DNA of 64,000 nucleotides from Rhodoferax sp. (GCF_030697375.1 NZ_JAUYQD010000061.1:1-64000), one strand, 5' to 3'. Counted from the first letter of the stretch, positions 55,261-64,000 are shown. The notes: generated by a model not told the origin, from the letters alone. Program-made: numbers and translations.

Positions 55261-56497
55261 CGCTGCGCGCTGCGGCGCGCTGATCGCTGCGGTGGTCTCG
55301 CTGGCGCTGCCGGCGCTTGCGCTGGCCGCCATCGAGCCCTTCACGCTCGGGGCAGGGCAGACTGTTTCCGCGCAGACCAATGTTTATCGTGTGCCGGTGA
55401 ATGAAACCGCCTCGCGCGACCTGATCTCCAGCACTGCGCTCACCGCCGGGCTCGACCAGCCTTTCGGCCGCTGGCGCTTCACGGGCTCCGGTGCCTTGCG
55501 CCTGAATCGCTACAAGAACAACCACGAACTCGACAACGACGGGCAGGGTCTGCAGCTGCGCCTGGAAGGCACGACGGTCGGAGAGATCGCCGCCAGCCTC
55601 GACTACGCACGCAACCTGAACCTGGTCGACTTCGGCGCTTCGACCGACGCTTCGCTGCGTGTGCCGGCGCGCGAAACCTCGCAACAGTTCATGGCCACGG
55701 CGCAACTCGGGCTGGTCTCGCTGCTGTCGCTCGACGGGTCGGTGACGCACCGCTCGCTCGGCTACGACAACGATGCCTATGCGACGCAAGAGAACTCGCA
55801 GGACTCGTACTCGCTCGGCCTGGTGTGGCGGCCGAGTGGCGCGCTCTCGCTCGGTGCCGGCCTGCGCCAGACGCGCGCGCACTACCCGCGTGGCGTGCGC
55901 ACCGGTACCGGCGGCTACAGCGCCGACAGTTTCGATCGCGAAGACTTCGATCTCACCGCGACCTGGGTCGCGTCGGGCGCCAGCCGCGTGCAGGCGCGCG
56001 CCAGCGTCACGAAACAGCGCCACGACGAAGCGACACGGCGCGACGTCGACGGCCTGACCGGCTCGCTGGTCTGGAACTGGCGGCCTACGGCCAAGCTCGG
56101 TTTCAACACCTCGGCGGTGCGCGACACCGGCAACGAAACAAGTTTCTATCGTTTCAGCGGGAACGAGACCACTGCGGTCGGTAACGACAGCCAGTTGTCG
56201 ACCACGCTGGCCGTCGACGCCACCTACGACTGGAGCGCCAAGATCCGCGCCACCGGCAACCTGCGCGTGACACAGCGGCGACTCACCAACAGTTTTGCCA
56301 TCGGCGGTGCTGGCACGCAAGAGGTGGGCGGCGGAGACCGCCTCTACGTGGTCGGCATTGGCTTGCGTTACCAGGCGATGCGCAGCCTGGGCACCGGTTG
56401 CGACCTGCGCCACGAGCGGCGCAGCGCCGACACCACGCTGTCCTACGCGTACCGTGCGACTTCGGCCTCGTGTTACTTGCAGTTTTCGTTGCAGTGA
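55250..56497 (+). CDS. Outer-membrane beta-barrel of the exopolysaccharide system (EpsL-like)
   Basis: 415 aa from the ATG at 55250. A signal peptide (LIAAVVSLALPALALA) is followed by a protein made almost entirely of amphipathic beta strands with aromatic ends, ending in CYLQFSLQ, a barrel C terminus. The pattern (SAQTNVYRVP...FGRWRFTGSGALRLNRYKNN) resembles EpsL-type proteins found in exosortase-B-linked exopolysaccharide loci. It probably serves as export porin or assembly factor. It overlaps the priming transferase gene, so the two are cotranslated. Confidence 0.75.
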   Translation: MRTDAARCGALIAAVVSLALPALALAAIEPFTLGAGQTVSAQTNVYRVPVNETASRDLISSTALTAGLDQPFGRWRFTGSGALRLNRYKNNHELDNDGQGLQLRLEGTTVGEIAASLDYARNLNLVDFGASTDASLRVPARETSQQFMATAQLGLVSLLSLDGSVTHRSLGYDNDAYATQENSQDSYSLGLVWRPSGALSLGAGLRQTRAHYPRGVRTGTGGYSADSFDREDFDLTATWVASGASRVQARASVTKQRHDEATRRDVDGLTGSLVWNWRPTAKLGFNTSAVRDTGNETSFYRFSGNETTAVGNDSQLSTTLAVDATYDWSAKIRATGNLRVTQRRLTNSFAIGGAGTQEVGGGDRLYVVGIGLRYQAMRSLGTGCDLRHERRSADTTLSYAYRATSASCYLQFSLQ

Positions 56498-56501
56498 CGC
56501 T

Positions 56502-57614
56502 TCAGGTCGGCTGCTGCTGCAAGAGCAGTGCCTCGTAACGTTCGAGCACCTGCGGCCACGTGAACGCTTCTTCGTGACGCGCGCGGCTGGCGTGACGCAT
56601 CTCGTGTTGGGTTTCGCGGTCGTGCAGCCAGCGCCCGAGCAATGCGTCGAAGCTTCGGGCATCGTCGAAAAATTGTGCCGCAGCGCCCGCCACCCAGCGA
56701 TTGAAACGGTTGTCATGGGCGAGCACCGCATTGCCCGCGCCGAGCGCTTCCACGAGCGACGGGTTGGTGCCGCCGACCTGGTGCCCGTGCACGTAGGCCA
56801 GGCTGTGAAAGCGCAGCGCGCGCACCAGCGGCGCGTCGTAGATCGCACCGAGAAAACGCACCTCGGGGCTGGCCGCCTGCAGCACCGCCGCGTGGTACGG
56901 CACGGCCGGGTCGTAACGGCCGAGCACCGCGAGCTGCACGCCACGGTGGGCGCTCGAGAAGCCTTGCACCGCTTCGAGCACCGAGTTCTCGGGCTCGGGG
57001 CGGGCGATCAGCGTCAGGTAACGGCCGGGCTCCAGGCCGAGGCCGGGAAGCGCGTCGTGCGGCGCTTCGTCGACCGGCGGCGCGCCATACGGAATGGTCG
57101 TGATCTTGTCGGCCCGCACGCGTGTGGCCAGGTGCTCGGCGATCTGCGGGTGGTCGGCGATGAGGTGGTTGCCGAGCCAGCAGCCGGCGCGTTCGTTGAG
57201 CCAGAGCCAGGCTTTCGCGATCGGCCCCCACTTGGCACGCGACCACTCGATGCCGTCCATGTTGATCACGTTGCGCACACTGCGCAGGCGCAGCCAGATG
57301 CAGAACAGCGCCGTGTTGTAGCCGAGCGTGAGGCACAGGTCGCGGTGCTGCGCGGCGTCGCGAATCGCGCACCAGTCGAACTGCATGGTGCCGCGTGCTC
57401 CGCGTGCCGCGGCGTGGATGTGCACACGTTCGATGCCGCGCCACTCGTCGTGTGTCGTCGCACCCGGGCCGTCTTCCTGGCAGTACACGACGACCCGCCA
57501 GCCGCGCGCCACGAGGTGGAGCGCGAGCTGTTCGGCAAAGGTCTCGAAACCGCCGTGCGCCGCGGGCACGCCGCGGATGCCGAGAATGCGAACGGCCGGG
57601 CGCAAGTCAAACAC
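56502..57614 (-). CDS. Glycosyltransferase, DUF1972 plus GT group 1
   Basis: 370 aa GT-B enzyme. The N-terminal DUF1972 domain is clear: ILGIRGVPAAHGGFETFAEQLALHLVARGWRVVVYCQ, HRDLCLTLGYNTALF, INMDGIEWSRAKWG. The C-terminal nucleotide-sugar domain shows YLTLIARPEPENSVLEAVQGFS and VHGHQVGGTNPSLVEALGAGNAVLAHDN. Relatives are rhamnosyltransferases of polysaccharide loci (WchF type); the donor here is unknown. It is the last gene of the minus-strand polysaccharide unit and starts 8 bp inside the upstream gene. Confidence 0.87.
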   Translation of the reverse strand: MFDLRPAVRILGIRGVPAAHGGFETFAEQLALHLVARGWRVVVYCQEDGPGATTHDEWRGIERVHIHAAARGARGTMQFDWCAIRDAAQHRDLCLTLGYNTALFCIWLRLRSVRNVINMDGIEWSRAKWGPIAKAWLWLNERAGCWLGNHLIADHPQIAEHLATRVRADKITTIPYGAPPVDEAPHDALPGLGLEPGRYLTLIARPEPENSVLEAVQGFSSAHRGVQLAVLGRYDPAVPYHAAVLQAASPEVRFLGAIYDAPLVRALRFHSLAYVHGHQVGGTNPSLVEALGAGNAVLAHDNRFNRWVAGAAAQFFDDARSFDALLGRWLHDRETQHEMRHASRARHEEAFTWPQVLERYEALLLQQQPT

Positions 57615-58908
57615 AGGCCACCTCGCCGAGGCTTTGATCGGCCAGCACGGCGGGCGCTGCCGCTTGCCAGCCGAGTTGCGCGCCGATGATCGTGTAGGCG
57701 CGTGCGACCTGGTGGGTCCAGGTCATCTCGCCGATGCGGCGCAAAGCGGCGGCCGACATCGACGCCAGCAGGCTGCGGTCGCCGGCGAGTTCTTTCACCT
57801 GCGCGGCGAGCGCGCCGGCCACACCGTCTTCGTCGAGGCCCGCGGTCGACACGACACGCGCGCATGCGGCATCGACCGCATAACGCGGGCCGCCGAGGTC
57901 GAGGCACACGACCGGCACGCCACGCGCCAGCGCTTCGGTGACGACGTTGCCGCTCGAGTCGTGCCAGCTCGGGAACACGAGCAGGTCGCTCGTGTCGTAG
58001 AGCGCCTGCATGCGTTCGCGGGGCACCTTGCCGGCGAGCTCCACGAACGACGCGAGGCCGAGCGTTTCGATCCGGCGGCGCAGCCACGAATCGAGCCGGC
58101 CGTCGCCGGCCAGCGTGAGATGCACCGCCACGCCTTGTTCCACCAGGGTCTTCATCATCGGCAACAGATAGGGCACACCCTTGCCGCCGAGCAGGCGGCC
58201 GGCGTACAACAGCCGGAGCGGCGCGGCGGAGTCGCGCACCTGCGGCGGAAGCGGCTCTACCGGCGCCACACCGATCTCGCTCGCTTCGAACGCCTTGCGG
58301 CGCGCGAACCAGGGCAGGGCCGCGCGGGTCTCGCGCGTCTTGGTGAGCACGCAGGCGGCACGTGTCATCGACCACATCACGAACGGGTCCCAGCGGCTCA
58401 GCACGATCGACAGCTGGCGCACGCCGTAGAAGAGCTGTTCGCGCCAGGGCCAGCGCCGCCACAGGCGCCACGGGGCGGTTTCGCCGCCGCCGACCGGACC
58501 GAGCACGAGCGGCACACCGAGGCCGCCCAGAAAACTCGGGAAGCGGTAGGTGCCCCAGGTCAAGTGGTGGATCAGGTCTTGCGGCTTGTGGCCAAGCAGC
58601 GCTTTCACGTGCTTGCGTGCCGCGAGTTGCCAGAGCCAGTAGTAGGTGCGGGAGTTGAGTTGATGGTGCGGGTGGCCGAGGGAACCCGGCACGACAAACC
58701 ATTCGAACGACACGCCCGGTGTGCCGCCACGCAGAACCAGCGGCTCGATCTGGTCGCGAAAGTAGGCATGGGTCAGCACCGTCACGTCATGGTGCTGGCC
58801 CAGTTCCAGCGCCCAGCGCCAACCGACGCCGGGCTCCGAGCCCCAGAGTGGCGAGCAGGCGAATGCAGAGAGAAGGATGCGGCGTCGCGCCGGCGTGGTC
58901 GGGGTCAT
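57607..58908 (-). CDS. Glycosyltransferase family 4 (group 1)
   Basis: 433 aa GT-B enzyme, ATG at 58908. N-terminal: ILLSAFACSPLWGSEPGVGWRWALELGQHHDVTVLTH, LIHHLTWGTYRFPSFLGGLGVPLVLGPVGGGE. C-terminal: RLLYAGRLLGGKGVPYLLPMMKTL, LVFPSWHDSSGNVVTEALARGVPVVCLDLGG, containing the family E-x7-E-type donor site in a modified form. The predicted donor is an NDP-sugar; the acceptor is the growing lipid-linked repeat unit. It overlaps the next gene by 8 bp and follows the GH5 gene by 20 bp. Confidence 0.88.
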   Translation of the reverse strand: MTPTTPARRRILLSAFACSPLWGSEPGVGWRWALELGQHHDVTVLTHAYFRDQIEPLVLRGGTPGVSFEWFVVPGSLGHPHHQLNSRTYYWLWQLAARKHVKALLGHKPQDLIHHLTWGTYRFPSFLGGLGVPLVLGPVGGGETAPWRLWRRWPWREQLFYGVRQLSIVLSRWDPFVMWSMTRAACVLTKTRETRAALPWFARRKAFEASEIGVAPVEPLPPQVRDSAAPLRLLYAGRLLGGKGVPYLLPMMKTLVEQGVAVHLTLAGDGRLDSWLRRRIETLGLASFVELAGKVPRERMQALYDTSDLLVFPSWHDSSGNVVTEALARGVPVVCLDLGGPRYAVDAACARVVSTAGLDEDGVAGALAAQVKELAGDRSLLASMSAAALRRIGEMTWTHQVARAYTIIGAQLGWQAAAPAVLADQSLGEVACV

Positions 58909-58928
58909 GGCTGAAGGCGGAAGAGGGC

Positions 58929-60038
58929 TCACGGTCGCTGTTCGTTGCTGCGCATTGCACGCCGCAGGCTCTGCATCACGGGCGCGTCGACAGACCGGGT
59001 GGTTGCGGCCGGGTCGCCGGATTCGATCTCGGCATCCCAACCCGGCCAACCCCGAAATTCATGGTAGGTCCACGACCATGAATATTTGGTGAAGAGCGCC
59101 AGGCAGTCCGCGACCCAGCGCTGCGCCGAACCGTTCGGGGCCCAGCGCACGCAGCTGAATTCGCCGACGTAGATGGGCACGTCGTGGCGGGCCTGGAACT
59201 GGACCACCAAGCGCAACTCGCGTTCCAGGCGCCCGATGTCGATTCGACCCGCACCCAGCTCGGCGTCCCAGCGTCCGAGTCCCCATTCGGCTTCTGCCGG
59301 GTACGGGATCACGCGCGGCCACGGCGCCGACACCCGCTGGTGCGTGATGTCGTGCGGGGTGTAGAAGTGAATGCTGTAGACGACGTTGCGGTCGGCGAAC
59401 GGCCGTACACCGCGCAGCCCGATGGCATTGCCACCGGCGACCGGCTCGAAGACGACGGGTACCGAGCAGCCGGCCGCGCGCACCGCGCCGATCGCGGCCT
59501 GCGCAAGCGGCTGCCACAACGCCTGCGCTTCGCGGATGTCGCCGCTTGGCCAGGGTGGGTTGGGCTCGTTCATCAGGTCGAGCCCGCCCAGGCCGGGGTG
59601 GTCGCCGAAGGTGGTGGCGAACCAGGCCCAGTTCTCGACGAAGCTGGCGCGCAGCTCGGTGTCGGCCCAGAACGCCGGCGCGTCGATGCGGTCGAACGAG
59701 CCGACCACGACCAGGCGCATGCCGAGCCGCACGGCGCGGTCGAGCAGGCGGCGGAGCGCCCGCACGTGGTTGTCAGCGCGGCCGAACTGCTTGCAGTCGC
59801 GGCAGCGACGCAGAGGCAGAAAGACGCGCGCCAGGTTGGCCCCGAGTGCGGCCATCGCGTCGAGCAGGCCCGCGTCGCGCTCGACGCCGCCGAGCACGAA
59901 GCCCTTCAGCGCACCGCCGCGAAAGTCAGCGGCGCGCGCGACGCCGACGTGAGCCGATGCCACGACGCTGCTTGTCGATGGCGCGAGCGCGGCGGCGCAT
60001 CCCCAGTGCAACAGTTCACGACGTCGCGGCAATCTCAT
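58929..60038 (-). CDS. Secreted glycoside hydrolase family 5-like protein
   Basis: 369 aa from the ATG at 60038. It has an N-terminal Tat/Sec-like signal (RRRELLHWGCAAALAPSTSSVVASAHV). A TIM-barrel cellulase-like domain follows: KGFVLGG, NLARVFLPLRR, LVVVGSFDR, DLMNEPNPPWP (acid/base Glu), VVYSIHFYTPHDITHQ, PIYVGEFSCVRW (nucleophile Glu) and YSWSWTYHEFRGWPGWD. Such hydrolases within polysaccharide operons trim or release the polymer in the periplasm. The start overlaps the Wzy gene stop by 4 bp. Confidence 0.85.
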   Translation of the reverse strand: MRLPRRRELLHWGCAAALAPSTSSVVASAHVGVARAADFRGGALKGFVLGGVERDAGLLDAMAALGANLARVFLPLRRCRDCKQFGRADNHVRALRRLLDRAVRLGMRLVVVGSFDRIDAPAFWADTELRASFVENWAWFATTFGDHPGLGGLDLMNEPNPPWPSGDIREAQALWQPLAQAAIGAVRAAGCSVPVVFEPVAGGNAIGLRGVRPFADRNVVYSIHFYTPHDITHQRVSAPWPRVIPYPAEAEWGLGRWDAELGAGRIDIGRLERELRLVVQFQARHDVPIYVGEFSCVRWAPNGSAQRWVADCLALFTKYSWSWTYHEFRGWPGWDAEIESGDPAATTRSVDAPVMQSLRRAMRSNEQRP

Positions 60039-61348
60039 GGCGCCCGGCGGGTGCCTGGCGTGCGCGCCGCGAGCAGGAAGCCGATCAGCATCAGAAACGA
60101 GAACATGTCGAACTTGTTGAACGCGCCCGCCACCACCCACGTACTGACGGCGAGCACCACCACGCAGCCCTGCAGCGCGCGCCCTTGCAACGTGGCGGGG
60201 TCGTCGCTGCGGCCGCCGGCCGTGCGCCGACCGATGTGATACATCCACACCAGCGCACCCAGGTACAGCAGCACGCCTACCACGCCGGTCTTGACCAGCA
60301 GGTAGACATAGCCGTTGTGGAAGATCGGAATGAAACGCACCGCAGCGCGGGAATCCCTTGACAGGTTCTGGAACAGCCCCAGGTCGACCTGGGCGCCGAA
60401 GCCCTGCCCGAAGACCTGCTTCGCCAGCCCGGCCTGGGCCCAGCTGTCGAGCCCGCGCGAGGTCTCGTATCCGCGCCAGTTGGCGTTGATGTCGAGCCGC
60501 GTGGTGTAGTCCTGCACCGAAAGCTCTTCGGCCGAGCGCGCCAGCTTGCCGATGAACGAGCGCTTGGCCTGGACCGAGTCGGTGTCCACGGTGGCTTGCA
60601 GCGCCCCCAGGCCGAGCATGAGCGCGGCGATGAACAGGCCCACACGCAGCCACTCTCGGCGCGCAAAGAAGCCGCCCATCGCCAGGCCGCCGAGCACGAC
60701 CACCATGGCCATGGTGCGCGAAAAGCTCAGCACCGTCGACGTGCTGCACAGCAGCAGGGCCAGGGATGCAAGGGCAGGCGACAGGCCCAGCGCGGATCGC
60801 CAGCGGCCCCACCAGCCGACCAGCAAGATCACGACCAACGAGGTGGCGTAATACCCCGTGCCGACGAGCCCGCGAATCTGCGTGGCCTGGCGCAGCAGCA
60901 GGTCGGGGTAAATGGCGAACGGTATGAGGTGGTACAGCGCCACCAGCGTGCCTCCGACCACGAACGCACGCAGCCCGCGTTGCACATCGTTCAGCAAGCG
61001 CCCCAGCACGAAGCCGACCGCGATGATGACGGCCGGGTTCGAGTAGTACCAGGCGTCCTTGAAGTACAGGTAGCGGTCTGCGCCAATGCCTGCCACCAGG
61101 CCGAGCACGATGGCCACAACGAAGGGGGCGACGGCGCGCATCAGTGTGGCGTCGAGCGGCTGGCGCGTGGCCAGCCAGCCGATCCCGGCGAGCAGCAGAA
61201 AGTACAGGTTCATGCCGGTGATGAAGCCGGCTGGCGCGAACAGCGTGAACAGGCACAGAAAGGTGATCGACAGCGCCGGCCACCACAACGGCCGCGGGAC
61301 ACGCAGCGCCAGCTCGTTGCGGCTCCAGTAGCGCCGCTGCCTGCTCAT
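60035..61348 (-). CDS. O-antigen ligase/polymerase (Wzy/WaaL-like)
   Basis: 437 aa from the ATG at 61348. About ten to twelve membrane helices. The large periplasmic loop and the typical FxxxSRT-like motif (STVLSFSRTMAMVVVLGGLAMG) are seen, then GFGAQVDLGLFQN...FIPIFHNGYVYLLVKTGVVGVLLYLGAL, the H-N-x-Y-L signature of Wzy_C/O-antigen ligase proteins. It probably polymerises repeat units flipped by the Wzx protein. It overlaps both neighbours by 4 bp within the six-gene unit. Confidence 0.87.
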   Translation of the reverse strand: MSRQRRYWSRNELALRVPRPLWWPALSITFLCLFTLFAPAGFITGMNLYFLLLAGIGWLATRQPLDATLMRAVAPFVVAIVLGLVAGIGADRYLYFKDAWYYSNPAVIIAVGFVLGRLLNDVQRGLRAFVVGGTLVALYHLIPFAIYPDLLLRQATQIRGLVGTGYYATSLVVILLVGWWGRWRSALGLSPALASLALLLCSTSTVLSFSRTMAMVVVLGGLAMGGFFARREWLRVGLFIAALMLGLGALQATVDTDSVQAKRSFIGKLARSAEELSVQDYTTRLDINANWRGYETSRGLDSWAQAGLAKQVFGQGFGAQVDLGLFQNLSRDSRAAVRFIPIFHNGYVYLLVKTGVVGVLLYLGALVWMYHIGRRTAGGRSDDPATLQGRALQGCVVVLAVSTWVVAGAFNKFDMFSFLMLIGFLLAARTPGTRRAP

Positions 61349-62544
61349 TCGTAGGTCTTCAGGCCGAAGCCGTAGGACATCAGCATGCGCTCTCGCATGG
61401 CGGCCACGGTGAACTCGCGCTGAAAGCGGGCCATTCCTGCCTGTCCGAACGCGCTGCGGCGCTGCGGGTCGGTCAACAAGTCTTCCAGGCGGGCCGCAAG
61501 GGCGCGCGCGTCGCCGGGCGGATGCAAGTAGCCGGTTTCCCCGTCGACCACCACTTCGGGCAGGCCACCGATGCGCGCTGCGACGACGGGCCGCCCGGCG
61601 GCCATCGCTTCGATCGCCACGAGGCCGAAAGCTTCCGGCTCGGTCGACGGAACACACACGATGTCGAGCGCGGCGTAGGCCGGTGTCACCTCGTCCATAT
61701 AACCTTGAATGACGATCCGGTCGCGCAGCGGCGAGTCGGCGATGCGTTCACGCAATTGCGTCAGAAAGATGTCTTGACCGGGCGGTGGGCTGCCGACAAA
61801 AACGAGCGAGAAATCGCCGAAGCCGCGCATCTGCAAACGCTCTGCGGCTTCGATCAGCAGCGTGTGCCCCTTCATGCGGTTGATGCGGCCGATCAGCCCG
61901 ATCGCCACGTGCGCGCCGCAGGGGCGAAATGTCTGGCGCAAGTTGACCATCTCGGCCTCGTCGGTGGGCGTTTCGTTCGTGCTTGCGCCATTCCACACCA
62001 CTTTGCTGCGGGCCGCGAGCCTGGGCTGCTCGTGCACCAGCCACTCGCGTGTGGCGTGCGAGTTGCCGACCACGTCGTCGGCGAGGTAGCGCAGCAGCCA
62101 GGGAAACACGACCGAAGCAAAACGCGGCCGCTCGACGATTTCGTGCACATGCCAGAGGTGCCGCACGCCGCGCCTGAGCGCCCAGAGTGCGCCTCCCATG
62201 ACAGCCAGTGTGTTGGAATGCACGCGGTCGATGCGACGTGCATCGACACATCGGTCGAGCGCCGCCAGTGCTGACGGAACCGCCGCGGCAAGCCGCAGGG
62301 CGCCTGCAGGCGTCAGGCTGGCCCGGCTGAGTTTGAGCACGTTCGCGTCGCTCAGCACATGCACCTCGATGTGACGCGACCGCAGGGCATCCGAAAGTGG
62401 CCCGTCACCGGGCAAAGCGACGATGGGTTCGCCGCCTGCGTCGGTCACCGCCTCGGCGATGTCGAGCAGGACCCGGTCGCTGCCGTACATGTCGCACGAC
62501 TGGTGCACGAACAGGATCCGGCCGGGTGCGGGTGCGCTGTTCAT
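61345..62544 (-). CDS. Glycosyltransferase family 4 (group 1)
   Basis: 399 aa, ATG at 62544. GT-B layout: ILFVHQSCDMYGSDRVLLDIAEAVTDAGGEPIVALPGDGPL, VHSNTLAVMGGALWALRRGVRHLWHVHEIV, then AIGLIGRINRMKGHTLLIEAAERL, YMDEVTPAYAALDIVCVPSTEPEAFGLVAIEAMAAGRPVVAARIGGLPEVVVDGETGYLHPPGD. The E-x7-E donor motif (EPEAFGLVAIE) is intact. It is a cytosolic transferase working on the lipid-linked unit. It overlaps the flippase and polymerase genes by 4 bp each. Confidence 0.92.
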   Translation of the reverse strand: MNSAPAPGRILFVHQSCDMYGSDRVLLDIAEAVTDAGGEPIVALPGDGPLSDALRSRHIEVHVLSDANVLKLSRASLTPAGALRLAAAVPSALAALDRCVDARRIDRVHSNTLAVMGGALWALRRGVRHLWHVHEIVERPRFASVVFPWLLRYLADDVVGNSHATREWLVHEQPRLAARSKVVWNGASTNETPTDEAEMVNLRQTFRPCGAHVAIGLIGRINRMKGHTLLIEAAERLQMRGFGDFSLVFVGSPPPGQDIFLTQLRERIADSPLRDRIVIQGYMDEVTPAYAALDIVCVPSTEPEAFGLVAIEAMAAGRPVVAARIGGLPEVVVDGETGYLHPPGDARALAARLEDLLTDPQRRSAFGQAGMARFQREFTVAAMRERMLMSYGFGLKTYE

Positions 62545-63893
62545 CGTGAATCCGCCCGAGGGCCGACGCGCCGGTGCCGCAGTCGCGCATGCAAACGCTG
62601 CCAGGGCCACAGGGCCTTGAGCTGCATCACCCCCAGCGGGCGCAGCTCGCGGATCACGAACGATGCCGCCAGCCCCGCCCCGAACGACGACAAGAGTGCG
62701 GCCCAGGCGGCGCCCCAGGCCCCGAAGTGTGGGATCAGCAACGCGTTCAGCGCGAGGCTGGCCAGTGCCCCCGCGACGGTGACCAGGGCCGCGTGCCGAT
62801 GCAGACCGAGCGTGGCCATCCAGCGGTAGCGCGCCGCGCTCAGGGCGATCGCGATGCAAGTCCACGCGTGCACATGGAACAACGGCACGGCGTCGGCGTA
62901 AGCGGCGCCGAAACACAGGCCGATCGCCGGCCCGGCCAGCAGCACGCCGGCTGCGCTTGCAAGCATCGCGCACGCGGCGGCCAGGTCGAACAGCAACTGC
63001 CCCTGGGCGGCGGCCGAGGCAGCGGTCTCCGTGGCGTTGCGGGCCAGTGCGGGGTAGGCCGAATCGATCAATGCGACCGGCGCGATGTACAGGATTTCAG
63101 AAAGCTTTTGCACCACGCTGTAGACACCCGTCTGCGCGTGTGAAGACAAGGCACCCAGCAGCACCACGTCGATCTTCATCGCAAACACCGTGGCGCTCGT
63201 GCTCACGAGGTAGGGCCAGCTGTCGCGCAGCAGTTGCGCCAGCTCCGTGCGCGCGGGCCAGTTCAACCGGATCGGCCGGTGCACCCCCGAGCGCCACCAC
63301 ACCAGGCTCAGCAATGCGCCGTAGAGCAAGGCCTCGACCGCCACGGTCCACGCCAGCGCGACCACACCGCCGCCCCAGGTCAGACAAAGCAGCTTGGCCG
63401 CCATCGACAACACCGTCACGACAAGGCGCACCAGCGAGGGTGCGAAGGCCTCGACACGGGCCTTGAACCAGCTGTCGAACACGCTCGGCACATAACCCAG
63501 CACGGCCAGCGCGACGATCAGCGTGACCGCCAGCGCCTGCGGGTCGTCGGCGTGCAGCGCGACGCCCAGCGCGGCGCAGCAGGCGAGCGCGACGAGGGCT
63601 GCCCCGGCGCGCAGCACCAGCGCTGCACCGAGCAAAGGGCCGGAGGGCTGCCCCTGGGCGAGCCGCGAGACCAGGGGAACCTCCATTCCGAGTGTCGACA
63701 CGCCGAGAAAGATCACCATCAAGGCCGACGCGAAGTTGAGCAGGCCGAACTGCGCCGGCCCCAGGCTGCGTGCGATCCAGAACGCCACCGCGGCCGTGAG
63801 GCCAAGGCGCAGAACGCTTTCGGCCGTGAGCACCGCGCTGCTGACGGCCACACGCCGGAGGCTCAAGGGAGCGGCAATCATCGTGGACTTCAA
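62541..63893 (-). CDS. Oligosaccharide flippase (Wzx-like)
   Basis: 450 aa, twelve to fourteen membrane helices (MATE/MOP superfamily). The N terminus has FWIARSLGPAQFGLLNFASALMVIFLGVSTLGMEVPLV, typical of polysaccharide-transport proteins; SWPYLVSTSATVFAMKIDVVLLGALSSHAQTGVYSVVQKLSEILYIAP opens the second half. It flips undecaprenyl-linked repeat units to the periplasmic face for the Wzy protein. The C-terminal tail is Arg-rich and cytosolic. It heads the overlapped run visible here. Confidence 0.92.
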   Translation of the reverse strand: MKSTMIAAPLSLRRVAVSSAVLTAESVLRLGLTAAVAFWIARSLGPAQFGLLNFASALMVIFLGVSTLGMEVPLVSRLAQGQPSGPLLGAALVLRAGAALVALACCAALGVALHADDPQALAVTLIVALAVLGYVPSVFDSWFKARVEAFAPSLVRLVVTVLSMAAKLLCLTWGGGVVALAWTVAVEALLYGALLSLVWWRSGVHRPIRLNWPARTELAQLLRDSWPYLVSTSATVFAMKIDVVLLGALSSHAQTGVYSVVQKLSEILYIAPVALIDSAYPALARNATETAASAAAQGQLLFDLAAACAMLASAAGVLLAGPAIGLCFGAAYADAVPLFHVHAWTCIAIALSAARYRWMATLGLHRHAALVTVAGALASLALNALLIPHFGAWGAAWAALLSSFGAGLAASFVIRELRPLGVMQLKALWPWQRLHARLRHRRVGPRADSR

Positions 63894-63897
63894 CGGC

Positions 63898-64000
63898 TCA
63901 CAGGCCGAAGAAGCGGGCCCTGAGTCGATCCGGCAGGGCGCTGCTCAACTGCGCCACGAAGCGGTCCTGCAATTCGAACGCCTGCGTGTCCGGCAGGCCG
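63898..64000 (-). CDS. 3' end of an unidentified gene (5' part outside window)
   Basis: The minus-strand frame open from the window edge reads ...LPDTQAFELQDRFVAQLSSALPDRLRARFFGL and stops at 63898-63900, only 4 bp before the flippase start. That spacing makes it a likely member of the same polysaccharide operon. Too little is visible to name a family. Confidence 0.55.
   Translation of the reverse strand, partial: GLPDTQAFELQDRFVAQLSSALPDRLRARFFGL

Noticed and set aside
52161..55380. Frames of about 1000 codons on both strands over the subtilase and priming transferase genes
   Set aside because: High-GC shadow frames with no domain content; both known genes explain the region.
58929..61286. 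One 785-codon frame joining the GH5 gene to upstream sequence
   Set aside because: The upstream part is a shadow of the Wzy gene; the GH5 protein begins at 60038 with a signal peptide and a 4-bp overlap.

Overview
The window is GC-rich DNA of a betaproteobacterium, most likely a Burkholderiales member of the Rubrivivax/Leptothrix/Roseateles type. The PanD, NadA/B/C and EPS proteins, and the tRNA-Arg(ACG) 3' fragment at 44 kb, read like that group. This placement is an impression from sequence character, not a search result.

Region 1 (1-7.5 kb) is a cofactor block: the 3' end of bioB, then panD-panB-panC-nadB and a panE-like reductase on +, facing nadA-nadC on -. Together these make pantothenate and quinolinate-derived NAD, next to the last step of biotin synthesis.

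Region 2 (about 8.2-44.05 kb) is an integrative element. It ends on the right in a tRNA-Arg(ACG) 3' fragment (attR-like) beside a P4-type integrase. It starts on the left in decayed genes: a diguanylate cyclase remnant and a multiply frameshifted DUF1173 gene. No relaxase, coupling protein or type IV secretion gene is visible, and no attL or intact tRNA is seen between nadA and the element. From left to right it carries: a Cys-cluster protein, an Mre11/SbcD-like phosphoesterase and a Rad50/SbcC-like ATPase, with an HNH nuclease on the opposite strand between them; a set of small genes on - including radC; an HU protein with a histone-H1-like tail; a giant N6-methyltransferase/helicase; an ART-like protein; the full PRTRC cassette (ParB, E, C, F, B, A, ThiF, and protein D further on); an Xre-RES toxin-antitoxin pair; SET and SWIB domain proteins; a tyrosine recombinase; a two-piece Cas4-like nuclease; a hotdog thioesterase; and the integrase.

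The most interesting system is the PRTRC cassette. It encodes a ubiquitin-like protein (C), an E2-like protein with an NG-x-I-C active-site motif (B), an E1-like ThiF enzyme and a JAMM protease (A). These are physically coupled to a ParB-family protein and a ParM-like actin (D), so it looks like a bacterial ubiquitin-like conjugation pathway tied to segregation or maintenance of the element. Two families of non-coding structure tie the minus-strand genes together: tandem-hairpin leaders whose last stem engulfs the ribosome-binding site (radC-motif-like), and a 22-bp repeat with a covarying dyad in four intergenic regions.

Region 3 (44.1-50.1 kb) is chromosomal flank: an IS407-like IS remnant, a Tat-exported PhoD phosphatase, an EAL-GGDEF protein and a CHAD protein lacking most of its CYTH partner.

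Region 4 (50.1-64 kb) is an exopolysaccharide locus: O-acyltransferase, GlyGly-CTERM-like subtilase, WcaJ-type priming transferase, EpsL-like barrel, three glycosyltransferases, a GH5 glycosidase, a Wzy/ligase and a Wzx flippase. The last six genes on - (56502-63893) form one tight unit with 4-8 bp overlaps or about 20 bp gaps.
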